Notes: generated by a model not told the origin, from the letters alone. 64,000 bases of DNA from Brachybacterium muris (GCF_016907455.1 NZ_JAFBCB010000001.1:1116001-1180000), one strand, 5' to 3'; counted from the first letter of the stretch, positions 1 to 8,654 are shown. A program made the numbers and translations.

Positions 1-353
1 CCCACTACATCCGAATGCCCGACCTCGAAGAGGCCTGGGCCCTGGCAAAGGACAAGCCGCAGGGCCAGACGAAGTTCCTGCGGAAGTACTCCACGTTCTC
101 GCTGCTGGTGATCGACGAGTGGCTGCTGGACCATCCTGACGAGGGAATGCGTTCGATGCTGCTGGAACTGCTCGAGCGCCGCTATGACACCGGCTCGACC
201 GTGTTCTGCACCCAGTACCCGAAGAAGGACTGGCACGCCCGGCTCGGTGGAGCAGTCCACGCCGATGCGATCATGGACCGCATCGTGCACAACACAATCT
301 GGATCGACACCGGCGACAGGAACATGCGAGAACACACCGCACTGCCCCAGTGA
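1..353 (+). CDS. istB: IS21-family helper ATPase IstB, 5'-partial
   Basis: This is the C-terminal part (about 117 residues) of the AAA+ ATPase that assists the IstA transposase in target selection and strand transfer. The frame enters at base 3 and runs to the TGA at 351-353. The visible part holds the Walker-B-like segment LLVIDEW and the sensor region TVFCTQYP. It matches the C-terminus of the IstB at 46321-47067 residue for residue. The Walker A loop lies upstream of the window. The gene is partial only because the window cuts it; nothing in the visible part looks decayed. Confidence 0.92.
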   Translation, partial: HYIRMPDLEEAWALAKDKPQGQTKFLRKYSTFSLLVIDEWLLDHPDEGMRSMLLELLERRYDTGSTVFCTQYPKKDWHARLGGAVHADAIMDRIVHNTIWIDTGDRNMREHTALPQ

Positions 354-466
354 CCCGATGCCGGCGGGAGCCAGTGGTCCCCACCGCGGCGGCTACTGGC
401 CCCCGTCGGCACGATCGGCGGTCCCCAAGAGCAAGATTCGGTGGCTCCCACGACTACGAATACTCA
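1..466 (+). mobile_element. IS21-family element, partial copy (right end)
   Basis: This is the terminal 466 bp of an insertion sequence whose start lies outside the window. By eye it matches the reverse complement of 46208-46673, the end of the complete copy at 46208-48788, so the two copies are recent duplicates. It carries the 3' part of istB and ends at the terminal bases GAATACTCA (458-466), the complement of the TGAGTATTC tip of the complete copy. The host sequence beyond 466 starts GTCAT. If this copy also made a 5-bp target duplication, GTCAT should flank its other end outside the window. Confidence 0.93.
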
Positions 467-1065
467 GTCATCGCACCGCGCGGCGAGGCCCCGTAGGTGG
501 GAGCCGCCATCGCGGTGGCCACCAGCGGCATCTCCACGATGCTCATCCCGACGCCCCGGGCAGCGGCCTCCGGGCGCAGCGCGCGCAACCAGGTGTCCAG
601 TCCGCTCTTGGTGGCGGCGTAGGCCGCCCACCCGGGGGTGGGGATGCGCGTGGCGGCACTGGTGACGGCGACGACGCGACCGCTGCCGCGCGCGCACATC
701 GGCTCCAGCAACCCCAGGATCAGGGTGGCCGGTCCCAGCATGTTGGTGCCGGCCAGGCGCACCAGGTCGTGGGGTCGCCCGAAGCTCGCCGCCAGGCGGC
801 GGCGGATCGAATGGCCGGCCAGCACCACCACCGCATCGGGCACGCCCTCGGCGAGGACCTGCCGCACCAGGTCCGTCACGGCCTCCTGATCACGCATGTC
901 GCAGGGATGCACGCTCGCGGTCCCGCCCGCTGCGTGTACCTGGCCTGCGAGCTGCTCGAGCCGGTCGTGGTCCCGGGCGGTGAGCACCAGGTGCTCACCG
1001 CGGGAGGCGAGGCGCAGGGCAAGGGCGGCACCGATACCGCCGGTCGCACCGGTCAGGACGATCAT
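454..1065 (-). pseudogene. Short-chain dehydrogenase/reductase, C-terminus replaced by IS end
   Basis: Classical SDR reading from ATG 1065, where the protein begins MIVLTGATGGIG, the NAD(P)-binding glycine motif. The catalytic Tyr-Lys pair is in YAATKSG, with the serine in VAVTSAA upstream. The open frame extends further 5' but only as low-complexity sequence, so ATG 1065 is preferred. The gene ends after 203 residues because it runs into the IS21 tip at 466: the last residues (EYS) and the stop codon are encoded by the IS. Intact relatives are usually 230-260 residues, so a C-terminal substrate-binding segment is probably missing. It lies 34 bp downstream of the old-yellow enzyme gene, probably in one operon. 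Whether the shortened protein still works is unknown. Confidence 0.8.
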
Positions 1066-1099
1066 GACCCCAGCCCACCACAGGTGGCGGGCCGGTCCC

Positions 1100-2185
1100 T
1101 CACCAGGAACCGCGACGGTACGGGCCGGGGTACAGGCTGGCGTCGTGCACCCCCAGCTCGTGGGCGGCGCGCTGCGGCCACGACGGCTCGCGCAGGGCTG
1201 CGCGTCCCACCGCCACGTGGTCCGCGTCGCCGCGGGCCAGGATCTCCTGGGCATGCACGGGCTCGGTGATCAGGCCCACGGCCGCCACCGGGATCCCGGT
1301 GGCCTCCCGGATCGAGCGGGCGAAGCCCACCTGGTACTCCGGCTTCACCGCGATATCGGCGATCACCGCCCCGCCGGTGGAGACGTGCAGGGCATCCACC
1401 CCGATGCGGGAGAGTGTGCACGCCAGCTCGATCGAGTGCCGGGTGTGCCAGCCGCCGTCGATCCAGTCGGTGGCGCTGATCCGCACGATCAGAGGCTTGT
1501 GCGCGGGCCACGCGTCCCGGACGGCCCGTGCGATCTCCAGGGCCAGGCGGCTGCGGCCCGTGTCGTTGCCGCCGTACTCGTCGGTGCGGGTGTTGACCAG
1601 CGGGGAGAGGAAGGAGTGGACCAGGTAGCCGTGGGCGAAGTGCAGCTCGATGGCATCGAAGCCGGCCTGCTCGGCGCGGTGCGCGGCAGCCACGAAATCG
1701 TCGATCACCCGGGTGATGGCGGCGGTGTCCAGGGCATCGGGGGTCTCCAGGCCGGGGAAGGGCTCGTCGGTGGGGCCCTCGGGGATCCACCCTCCGGCGA
1801 GTTCGGGGACTGTGCCGTGGCGGCCGGCGTACTTCGGCAGCATCGGCCAGGTGGATGCCTTGCGGCCGGCGTGGGCCAGCTGCACGGCCACCTTGGCGCC
1901 CTGGGCCTGGCAGAAGGAGACGATGCGGGACCAGGCCTGCGTCTGCTCGTCGTTCCACAGGCCGGTGTCCTGCGCGGAGATGCGGCCGGTGGGGCTGACG
2001 GCGGTGGCCTCGGTGATCACCAGGCCGAAACCGCCGGCCGCCCGTGCCCCCAGGTGCATCAGGTGCCAGTCGGTGGGGACGCCGTCCCTGGCCTCCACCA
2101 TGTACTGGCACATGGGGGCCAGCCACATGCGGTTGCGGATCTCGACGTCCCGCAGCACGGCGGGGGAGAGCAGTTCAGGGACCAT
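1100..2185 (-). CDS. namA: NADH:flavin oxidoreductase, YqjM/NamA-type old yellow enzyme
   Basis: FMN-dependent ene-reductase of 361 residues that would reduce alpha,beta-unsaturated carbonyls or similar electrophiles with NAD(P)H. Family marks are visible: Cys26 in APMCQYM (the redox-tuning cysteine of YqjM-type enzymes), AHAGRKAS near residue 105, the HFAHGYLVHSFLSP segment with catalytic histidine, and NTRTDEYGG. ATG 2185 gives the family N-terminus and follows a GGAGG at short spacing; longer frames upstream are antisense to the RHH gene. It is the first gene of a minus-strand unit with the truncated SDR, and it diverges from the RHH-VOC operon. The palindrome at 2273-2298 may influence both directions. 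Physiological substrate unknown. Confidence 0.93.
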   Translation of the reverse strand: MVPELLSPAVLRDVEIRNRMWLAPMCQYMVEARDGVPTDWHLMHLGARAAGGFGLVITEATAVSPTGRISAQDTGLWNDEQTQAWSRIVSFCQAQGAKVAVQLAHAGRKASTWPMLPKYAGRHGTVPELAGGWIPEGPTDEPFPGLETPDALDTAAITRVIDDFVAAAHRAEQAGFDAIELHFAHGYLVHSFLSPLVNTRTDEYGGNDTGRSRLALEIARAVRDAWPAHKPLIVRISATDWIDGGWHTRHSIELACTLSRIGVDALHVSTGGAVIADIAVKPEYQVGFARSIREATGIPVAAVGLITEPVHAQEILARGDADHVAVGRAALREPSWPQRAAHELGVHDASLYPGPYRRGSW

Positions 2186-2261
2186 CGTCCTCCACGGTAA
2201 CCCGTCGAAGCGCAGGAGCGATGCGCTTCTCGAGGGTTCTGGACAGATGACGATGAGTCTC

Positions 2262-2298
2262 TCGACACGGCGATGCAAGATTGCTAGCATCCTTGCAT
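2262..2298 (+). promoter_or_regulatory. Promoter and palindromic operator of the RHH gene (leaderless)
   Basis: A -35-like TCGACA at 2262-2267 and a -10-like TAGCAT at 2285-2290 are separated by 17 bp, and the ATG at 2297 lies 6 bp after the -10, which predicts a leaderless mRNA. A 26-bp near-perfect palindrome spans 2273-2298: outer arms ATGCAAG and CTTGCAT and a central TGCTAGCA, with mismatches at only two base pairs of the dyad. It covers the -10 and the start codon. This is a natural autoregulatory site for the ribbon-helix-helix protein encoded right after it. Promoter and operator are inferred from sequence alone. Confidence 0.7.
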
Positions 2299-2506
2299 GA
2301 CGGACCCGAGTGGCCCTGCCGGAGCCTCTACCAAGGTGCAGTTCAACGTGTACCTCCCCAAGGACCTCGTGGTAGCGGTCAAGCACCGCGCGATCGACGA
2401 GTCCTCCAGCCTGAGCGAGCTGGTGCGCCGGGCCCTGGTCCAGTACCTCGACGGCGCTCAGCACGACGCCCCGCCTCCCCACCGTGACCCCGAGGAGACC
2501 CGATGA
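2297..2506 (+). CDS. Ribbon-helix-helix (CopG/Arc-type) transcriptional regulator
   Basis: A 69-residue protein with the RHH fold pattern: an alternating beta strand KVQFNVYLP at residues 13-21, helix [14 protein letters not shown], and second helix [18 protein letters not shown] proteins dimerise and insert the beta ribbon into the DNA major groove. The C-terminus is short and acidic/proline-rich with no second domain. The stop overlaps the next start as ATGA (2503-2506), so it is translationally coupled to the VOC protein. The palindrome over its own start suggests autorepression. No toxin gene is adjacent, so an antitoxin role is less likely than a simple repressor of this operon and perhaps of the divergent ene-reductase. 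Confidence 0.85.
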   Translation: MTDPSGPAGASTKVQFNVYLPKDLVVAVKHRAIDESSSLSELVRRALVQYLDGAQHDAPPPHRDPEETR

Positions 2507-3366
2507 CCACCACGCACCCGACGCCGGAACCGGTCCACACCGACCGGCCCGCCTTCACCGTGTACCCCCTGCGGTTCTCCGACGACGCCCCGGCCGTGAT
2601 CGCCTTCCTGCGCACCCTCGGCATGGCACCCGTGGTGACCACCGAGGGCGAGGGCTTCGCCGAACTCATCGCCGGGGGCGGTGGCCGGGTGATGGTCCAC
2701 GCCACGTCCAACGCCGAGACCGCCGCGCCGGCCGGGGAGACCCAGCTGTGCCTGTCCGTCCCCGCAACCGACGCTGCCGCCGAGCAACTGCGGGAACAGG
2801 GCCTCCAGGTGCGCGTGTGGGACGAGACCTACGGCCGTCAGGGAAGCGTGCGCGGTCCCCACGGGGAGGACATCTCCCTGAACGAGCACCAGCGGGACCT
2901 GTACGGCTACGTAGGCCACGACGGCGCCCGCGCCGACCCACGGCTCTCCGTGACCGCCGTGCGCGTCAGCGCTGAGGGGCCCGACCGTGACGGTGACCGG
3001 GAGTTCTTCGCCGCCCTCGGGTTCCGTCCCGTGGGGGAGGGAGACCAGTGGTGGCAGGCGCTCAGCAGCCCCGGCGCCGGCACCATCGGCCTGCACGCCC
3101 CCGGCGGGGCCGATGACCGCGCTTCACGCCCCTCCGGCACCGAGTTCGGGGACGTGGCCCTGGTGCGCCTGGGCTTCGAGACCACCGAGGACCTCGATCT
3201 CTTGGCGGCGCGCCTGACGGAGGCCGGCTACGAGACCCGCGTGGTCGAGGGCGACGATCGCGCCGTGCACGTCACCGATCCGGACGGGCAGCATCTGGAG
3301 ATCCACCCTCGGGCCGATGGTGAGTGGACCTCGGTGGCTGAAGAAGCAGCGTCAGAGGACCACTGA
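2503..3366 (+). CDS. VOC-superfamily protein with two glyoxalase/bleomycin-resistance-like domains
   Basis: A 287-residue protein. The N-terminal half (about 20-130) and C-terminal half (about 145-275) each have the beta-alpha-beta-beta-beta layout of the vicinal oxygen chelate fold. The second ends in the typical [14 protein letters not shown] strand. Such proteins bind metals or electrophilic or antibiotic ligands; some are glyoxalases, some dioxygenases, some sequester drugs. The first domain lacks an obvious full set of metal ligands, so it may be structural. It is coupled by ATGA overlap to the RHH regulator, which suggests an inducible detoxification role along with the divergent ene-reductase. 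Substrate unknown. Confidence 0.82.
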   Translation: MTTTHPTPEPVHTDRPAFTVYPLRFSDDAPAVIAFLRTLGMAPVVTTEGEGFAELIAGGGGRVMVHATSNAETAAPAGETQLCLSVPATDAAAEQLREQGLQVRVWDETYGRQGSVRGPHGEDISLNEHQRDLYGYVGHDGARADPRLSVTAVRVSAEGPDRDGDREFFAALGFRPVGEGDQWWQALSSPGAGTIGLHAPGGADDRASRPSGTEFGDVALVRLGFETTEDLDLLAARLTEAGYETRVVEGDDRAVHVTDPDGQHLEIHPRADGEWTSVAEEAASEDH

Positions 3367-3524
3367 GGTCCACTCACCCTGCGTGAGGGACCGGGCGGCC
3401 TGCACCGGACCCGGGGGGTGGGGCGGGGGTGAACCGCGCGCTGTGGCTCAGGTCTCAGTGCGATAGCGTGGGCCCGATCAGAATCGCCATCCCAGACGGG
3501 ATCGACGTGCAGCAGGAGAGCGAG

Positions 3525-5534
3525 ATGCCCGACGCCCCCACCGGTGCCGACTCCACCCCCCAGGACCATCCCGAGAGCGGACAGGTCGAGTACGAGGAGC
3601 CGGCGGTCTACCCGCCGCCCTCAGAGTTCGTCCAGCACGCCGTGGCCCGCCCCTCGCTGTACGAGGAGGCGAACCGGGACCGCCTCGCCTTCTGGCGCTC
3701 CCGCGCCTCGGTGCTGAGCTGGAAGACCCCGTTCACCCAGACCCTGGACTGGTCGGACCCGCCGTTCGCGAAGTGGTTCGCCGACGGCACCCTGAACGCC
3801 TGCTACAACTGCGTGGACCGCCACGTGGAGGCCGGCCACGGCGAGCAGGTGGCCCTCCTGGCCGAGTACGAGGACGGCGGCGACGCCCGCTACACCTACG
3901 CGCAGCTGCAGGACGAGGTCTCCCGCATGGCCAACGTGCTGGGCGACATGGGGGTGCGCACCGGCGACCGGGTGGCGATCTACCTGCCGATGATCCCCGA
4001 GGCCGTCATCGCCATGCTGGCCTGCGCCCGCATCGGCGCCCCCCACTCGGTGGTGTTCGGTGGCTTCTCCGCCGACGCCCTCCGCTCCCGCATCGAGGAC
4101 GCCGAGGCCACCGCGGTGATCACCGCTGACGGCCAGTACCGCCGCGGCAAGGCGATGCCGCTGAAGCCGGCGGTGGACGAGGCTCTGTCCAAGGGCGCCG
4201 AGTCGATCCAGAAGGTCCTCGTGGTGCGCCGCACCGGTGCCGAGGTCGAGTGGACCGAGGGCCGGGACGTGTGGTGGCACGAGGCCCGCGAGAGCGCCTC
4301 GACCGAGCACGAGCCGGTGTGGGTCCAGGCCGAGCACCCCCTGTTCATCCTCTACACCTCCGGCACCACCGGGAAGCCCAAGGGGATCGTCCACACCACC
4401 GGCGGCTACCTCACCCAGGCCGCCTACACCCACCGCGCGGTGTTCGACCTGAAGCCCTCCAGCGACGTGTACTGGTGCACGGCCGACGTGGGCTGGGTGA
4501 CCGGTCACACCTACGTGGTGTACGGGCCGCTGGCCAACCGAGCCACCCAGGTGATCTACGAGGGCACCCCGGACACCCCGCACCAGGGCCGCTGGTGGGA
4601 GGTGGTGGAGAAGTACAAGGTCTCCCTGTTCTACTCCTCGCCCACCGCGATCCGCACCGCCATGAAGTGGGGCGAGGAGATCCCGGGCCGCTTCGACCTG
4701 ACGAGCCTGCGGCTGCTGGGCAGCGTGGGGGAGTCCATCAACCCCGAAGCGTGGCGCTGGTACCACCGGGTGATCGGTGGGGGTCGCTGCCCCATCGTGG
4801 ACACCTGGTGGCAGACCGAGACCGGGGCCATCATGATCTCCCCGCTGCCGGGCGTCACCTCCGCCAAACCCGGCTCCGCCCAGACCCCGCTGCCCGGCAT
4901 CATCGCCGATGTGCTAAACGACGCCGGCGAGCCGGTCGCGAACGGTGATGCCGGCTACCTGGTGCTCACCGAGCCGTGGCCGTCGATGCTGCGCGGCATC
5001 TGGGGTGACGAGCAGCGCTTCAAGGACACCTACTGGTCACGCTTCCCGGGCCGCTACTTCGCCGGCGACGGCGCGAAGAAGGACGAGGACGGCGACATCT
5101 GGCTGCTGGGCCGGGTGGACGACGTGATGAACGTGTCCGGGCACCGGCTGTCCACCACCGAGATCGAGTCCTCCCTGGTGGCCCACGACTGGGTGGCCGA
5201 GGCCGCCGTGGTGGGCGCCAGCGACGAGACCACCGGACAGGCCGTGGTCGCCTTCGTGATCCTGCGCGAGGAGGCCATCGAGCAGGTCGAGGCCGCCGGA
5301 GGAGCGGAGAAGGCCGCCGAGGAGCTGCGCCAGCACGTGGGCCGGGAGATCGGGCCGATCGCCAAGCCCAAGAAGGTGCTCGTGGTGACCGAGCTGCCCA
5401 AGACCCGCTCCGGCAAGATCATGCGCCGCCTGCTGCGGGACGTCGCGGAGAACCGCCAGGTGGGGGACACCCAGACCCTGGCGGACTCCTCGGTGATGGA
5501 TCTGATCCAGAAGGGGTTCAGCGGGTCACGCTGA
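3525..5534 (+). CDS. acsA: Acetyl-CoA synthetase (AMP-forming)
   Basis: Activates acetate to acetyl-CoA via acetyl-AMP in the cytosol. At 669 residues it has the family's usual length. Visible motifs are the P-loop-like LYTSGTTGKPKG near residue 277, the adenylation-core motif GDGAKKDEDGDIWLLGRVDD, the hinge region with VSGHRLST, and the C-terminal PKTRSGKIMRR whose lysine near residue 630 is the conserved catalytic and acetylation-regulated site. ATG 3525 is chosen because AGGAG precedes it by about 6 bp; an upstream start at 3429 would add a poorly supported 32 residues. Its 3' end overlaps the convergent DUF4097-type gene by 17 bp (5518-5534). Confidence 0.96.
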   Translation: MPDAPTGADSTPQDHPESGQVEYEEPAVYPPPSEFVQHAVARPSLYEEANRDRLAFWRSRASVLSWKTPFTQTLDWSDPPFAKWFADGTLNACYNCVDRHVEAGHGEQVALLAEYEDGGDARYTYAQLQDEVSRMANVLGDMGVRTGDRVAIYLPMIPEAVIAMLACARIGAPHSVVFGGFSADALRSRIEDAEATAVITADGQYRRGKAMPLKPAVDEALSKGAESIQKVLVVRRTGAEVEWTEGRDVWWHEARESASTEHEPVWVQAEHPLFILYTSGTTGKPKGIVHTTGGYLTQAAYTHRAVFDLKPSSDVYWCTADVGWVTGHTYVVYGPLANRATQVIYEGTPDTPHQGRWWEVVEKYKVSLFYSSPTAIRTAMKWGEEIPGRFDLTSLRLLGSVGESINPEAWRWYHRVIGGGRCPIVDTWWQTETGAIMISPLPGVTSAKPGSAQTPLPGIIADVLNDAGEPVANGDAGYLVLTEPWPSMLRGIWGDEQRFKDTYWSRFPGRYFAGDGAKKDEDGDIWLLGRVDDVMNVSGHRLSTTEIESSLVAHDWVAEAAVVGASDETTGQAVVAFVILREEAIEQVEAAGGAEKAAEELRQHVGREIGPIAKPKKVLVVTELPKTRSGKIMRRLLRDVAENRQVGDTQTLADSSVMDLIQKGFSGSR

Positions 5535-6459
5535 CATCCCCCAGGCTGGTGGTGACGTCGATCCTGCCGATCACGTCACCACCGGCCGTCATGAAGGCGG
5601 GGTCCACGCTCACGGTGCCCACGTCGGAGGTGGCCTGGACCACGCGACGTGCGGTGCCGGGGGCGGACACCTGCACCTCGCCCACCTCCCCGCGGACGCT
5701 CACGTCGCCGGCAGCATCGGGGGGCAGGGTGACGTCCACGTCCCCGAGGGTCGAGGTGACGGTGATGCCACCGGGGACCGGGCCAGCCGGTGCCAGTGAC
5801 ATCTCGCCCGTCTCGGTGTGCACGGCGATGCCGCCCGGTGCCTCCACGCCGCTGAGCCGCACATCGCCCACATCGGCCGAGACCTCCAGCGAGGCGAAGG
5901 TGCCGGAGGCGTCGATCCTGCCCACATCAGCGCGCATCTCCAGGTCCATCACGTGGTCGCTGGGCACCAGCAGCAGCACCTCGCGGTGCTCGTCCAGCAG
6001 ACTGCCGAAGCGGTTCATCCCGGGCTGGCTCACCTCGATGCTCCGCCGGGTGGCATCGCCCGTCACATCGACGCGGGCCCGGACGGTCTCACCCGCGTCA
6101 GGCACGTCCGTGCTGCCGTCCTCCACGAGAGCCAGGGTCACCTGGTCCACCTCGGAGGAGGAGGCCACGCGGACGTCCGCGACATGGGTGGTGAGCGAGA
6201 GGGAGTCCGGGGTGCCCAGTTCGTAGGTGGCAGCGACGTCCTGGTAACTGCGCTGGACCGCCCAACTGGTCATCGAGACCGCACCGAGGGCCAGCAGCAC
6301 GAGCGACACGAACAGCGCCGCGATCATGGTGACGGCCGTGCGCCAGCCGCGTCTGCTGCGGGGAGATGCGTCGAGCCGGTGAGCGGGATCCACCTGATGG
6401 CGCGGCGGGGTGTCCGGCGCGGGCGCGGGGGAGGGGGCGTAGGGAGTGGGGGCGGACAT
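5518..6459 (-). CDS. Membrane-anchored DUF4097-like beta-repeat protein
   Basis: A 313-residue protein. It has a proline-rich cytoplasmic N-terminus (1-40), one membrane segment around residues 43-70 (VTMIAALFVSLVLLALG), then an extracytoplasmic domain of repeated beta strands with recurring units such as DVGRIDASG, DVGDVRLSG, TLGDVDVTL and EVGEVQVSA. That is the pattern of the DUF4097/adhesin-like beta-helix family. It is the third gene of a histidine kinase/response regulator operon and starts in a TGATG overlap with the regulator stop, so it is probably an envelope-facing output or accessory of the two-component system. The molecular role is not known. Confidence 0.8.
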   Translation of the reverse strand: MSAPTPYAPSPAPAPDTPPRHQVDPAHRLDASPRSRRGWRTAVTMIAALFVSLVLLALGAVSMTSWAVQRSYQDVAATYELGTPDSLSLTTHVADVRVASSSEVDQVTLALVEDGSTDVPDAGETVRARVDVTGDATRRSIEVSQPGMNRFGSLLDEHREVLLLVPSDHVMDLEMRADVGRIDASGTFASLEVSADVGDVRLSGVEAPGGIAVHTETGEMSLAPAGPVPGGITVTSTLGDVDVTLPPDAAGDVSVRGEVGEVQVSAPGTARRVVQATSDVGTVSVDPAFMTAGGDVIGRIDVTTSLGDVSVTR

Positions 6460-7112
6460 CACAGGTCCTCCGATTCGAGGTAGCGCAGAACGGCCATGAC
6501 ACGGCGGTTCTCGCCGTCCACGGGAGGGAGGTCGAGCTTGGTCAGCAGCGAGGAGATGTGCTTCTCCACGCTGCCGGCGGAGACGAACAGGGCATCGGCG
6601 ATGGCCTGGTTGGATCGGCCCTGGGCCATCAGTGCCAGCACCTCGCGCTCTCGGGGGCTGAGGGCCTCCAGGGTGCGACGGCGCCGGGAGCGCACGAAGA
6701 TCTGCTGGACCACCTCCGGGTCCAGCCACGTGCCACCGGATCCCACGGTGTCCACCACACCCAGGAAGTCCTCGACGTCGGCCACCCGGTCCTTGAGCAC
6801 ATAGCCCAGGCCGTGGGGGGAGTCGGCGATCAGCTCGGAGGCGTAGCGCTCCTCGACGTACTGCGACAGCACCAGCAGTGCCACCTCCGGGTCCTGCTGG
6901 CGGATCAGGGTCGCAGCGCGCACGCCCTCGTCGGTGAAGGTGGGCGGCATGCGCACGTCGATCACGGCCAGGTCCGGCCGATGGGCGCTCACGGCGCTCA
7001 GCAGGGCGCTGCCGTCGCCCACGGCGGCCAGTACCTCGTGACCCGCTTCGGTGAGCAGGCGCTCCAGTCCCGCCCGCAGCAGCACGGCGTCATCGGCGAT
7101 CACGATCCTCAT
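6459..7112 (-). CDS. NarL/LuxR-family response regulator
   Basis: A 217-residue regulator. The receiver domain (1-120) has the acidic pair DD at 7-8, phospho-acceptor Asp52 in AVIDVRM and the conserved lysine in YVLKDR. The C-terminal LuxR-type HTH has LSPREREVLALMAQGRSN followed by VEKHISSLLTKL. ATG 7112 overlaps the kinase stop as ATGA; the longer frame is histidine/arginine-rich antisense-like sequence. It partners the kinase encoded immediately upstream. Target genes cannot be read from the window apart from the likely co-transcribed DUF4097 protein. Confidence 0.94.
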   Translation of the reverse strand: MRIVIADDAVLLRAGLERLLTEAGHEVLAAVGDGSALLSAVSAHRPDLAVIDVRMPPTFTDEGVRAATLIRQQDPEVALLVLSQYVEERYASELIADSPHGLGYVLKDRVADVEDFLGVVDTVGSGGTWLDPEVVQQIFVRSRRRRTLEALSPREREVLALMAQGRSNQAIADALFVSAGSVEKHISSLLTKLDLPPVDGENRRVMAVLRYLESEDL

Positions 7113-8497
7113 GACAGGGTCTCCTCGGTGGTGGGTGCGGCAGTGGTGGGTGCTGCGGCGGTGGGGACGGCGGTGGTGGGTGCAGCAGTTGCGGGGATGC
7201 CGGGACACGCGTCCAGGGGGATCAGGGCCAGCAGCACCGTGCCGGGACCAGCGCCCTGCGTCCCATCCTGGGTGGTCCCGGGCGGGCTCGTCGGGCTGCT
7301 CACCTCGAGGCGTCCGCCCGTGGCGCGCACCCGGTCGGTGAGACCGGCGAGTCCCGTGGAGACCCCGTCCCGGTGCACCTGGGCTCCGCCGCGGCCGTCG
7401 TCCTCGATGCGCACCCGCACGGTGCCGTCGGCCTCGGTGAGGTCCACTCGGGCGCGGGTGGCGCCGGCGTGCTTGGCGATGTTGGTGAGCGCCTCGGCCA
7501 CCACGAAATAGGCCACGGCCTCGCGCTCGCGCCCCAGCGGGGTGGTCAGGTCGATGCTCAGGTCCACGGGGACGGGGGAGCGGGCGGCGAGCGCGGACAG
7601 CGCCGCGTCCAGACCGCGGTCCTCCAGCACCGCAGGGTGGATGCCGCGGGCCAGCTGCCGCAGGTCGGTCATGATGCCCTTGGCCTCCGCATGCGCCTCG
7701 CCCACCAGCGCCGTGGCCCGGTCCGGATCCGTGGCGATCATGCCCTTGGCGATCCCCAGGGTCATCGCCATCGCCACCAGGCGGGGCTGGACCCCGTCGT
7801 GCAGGTCCCGTTCGATGCGGGCCCTCTCCTGGGCCGCAGCATCCACGGCGCCCTGCCGGCGCTGGGTGAGCTCGAGCACCTGTTCACGCAGGTCCTCGGC
7901 CGAACCGGAGATCATCGCCCGGGCCAGGCCCCGGTCGGCCAGTGCCCCGAGCACCAGGGTCAGCACCGCGAGCGCGAGTGCGGCCACGGAGATCAGCGCG
8001 AGTGCCCAGACCGGGACGGTCGAGCTCCCCAGCGTCACCGCCCCGTGGACGATCGCGATCTCCGCACTCACCCAGCACAGCCACACGAGGGACAGGAAGA
8101 GCACCAGGGCGATCGAGGCCACCAGCATCGCCACATGGTGGTGCAGCACGCCCCGCCAGAACGGCCAGGAGGACACGTCCAGCCACAGCCCGTGCAGCCA
8201 GCCGCCCAGTCCCGAGCGGGTGCTGCGGCGCCGCGCCGGGACCACCACATCGATCCCGTGCACGCCCGCCGCCCGGTGCCGCTCGAACCGGATCGCGAGC
8301 TGCATCAGCACCACCCACGGCACCAGCAGCAGCAGCCCACTGCCCAGCGCGAAGAGTGAACCGACCCCGGTGAGCAGCAGGGTGATGCTCACCCAGCCCC
8401 ACAGCAGGGCCAGCAGTCCCTCCACGATCACCGTGGCGAGGGAGGGGATGCGCAGCCGCGGATCGGGCGGCAGGGAGGTGGGGGCGGTGGCTTCCAT
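7109..8497 (-). CDS. Sensor histidine kinase, HPK7/NarL type, with membrane sensor domain
   Basis: A 462-residue kinase. Two hydrophobic stretches near residues 25-75 and a second pair after about 125-200 frame a putative-sensor domain (PF13796-like by layout), in which the HRAAGVHG-to-VVPARRR loop is cytoplasmic. The dimerisation/phospho-acceptor helix has ERARIERDLHDGVQ with the histidine near residue 232. The ATPase domain has AEALTNIAKHAG and IEDDGRGG. ATG 8497 gives the first membrane helix an ordinary N-terminus; the far longer open frame upstream runs antisense to the LacI gene. The signal is unknown. The operon kinase-regulator-DUF4097 suggests envelope sensing. Confidence 0.92.
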   Translation of the reverse strand: MEATAPTSLPPDPRLRIPSLATVIVEGLLALLWGWVSITLLLTGVGSLFALGSGLLLLVPWVVLMQLAIRFERHRAAGVHGIDVVVPARRRSTRSGLGGWLHGLWLDVSSWPFWRGVLHHHVAMLVASIALVLFLSLVWLCWVSAEIAIVHGAVTLGSSTVPVWALALISVAALALAVLTLVLGALADRGLARAMISGSAEDLREQVLELTQRRQGAVDAAAQERARIERDLHDGVQPRLVAMAMTLGIAKGMIATDPDRATALVGEAHAEAKGIMTDLRQLARGIHPAVLEDRGLDAALSALAARSPVPVDLSIDLTTPLGREREAVAYFVVAEALTNIAKHAGATRARVDLTEADGTVRVRIEDDGRGGAQVHRDGVSTGLAGLTDRVRATGGRLEVSSPTSPPGTTQDGTQGAGPGTVLLALIPLDACPGIPATAAPTTAVPTAAAPTTAAPTTEETLS

Positions 8498-8654
8498 GGG
8501 ATCGAGGCTATGCGGCCCGCGGCCGCGCTTCCACGGGGACGTCCCGCTGTTCCGGTGGGGGATAACCCCCGGTACCAGGGCGGACCCGAGTGACCTTCTG
8601 CGACCGGGGCGGCCGTGTGCGATCGTCCTGGCCCGGATGCGATTGAATAGGGCC

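Noticed and set aside
2297-2506. RHH protein as antitoxin of a toxin-antitoxin pair
   Set aside because: The coupled partner is a 287-residue double-VOC protein, not a RelE, PIN or Fic-type toxin, so a plain repressor is more likely.
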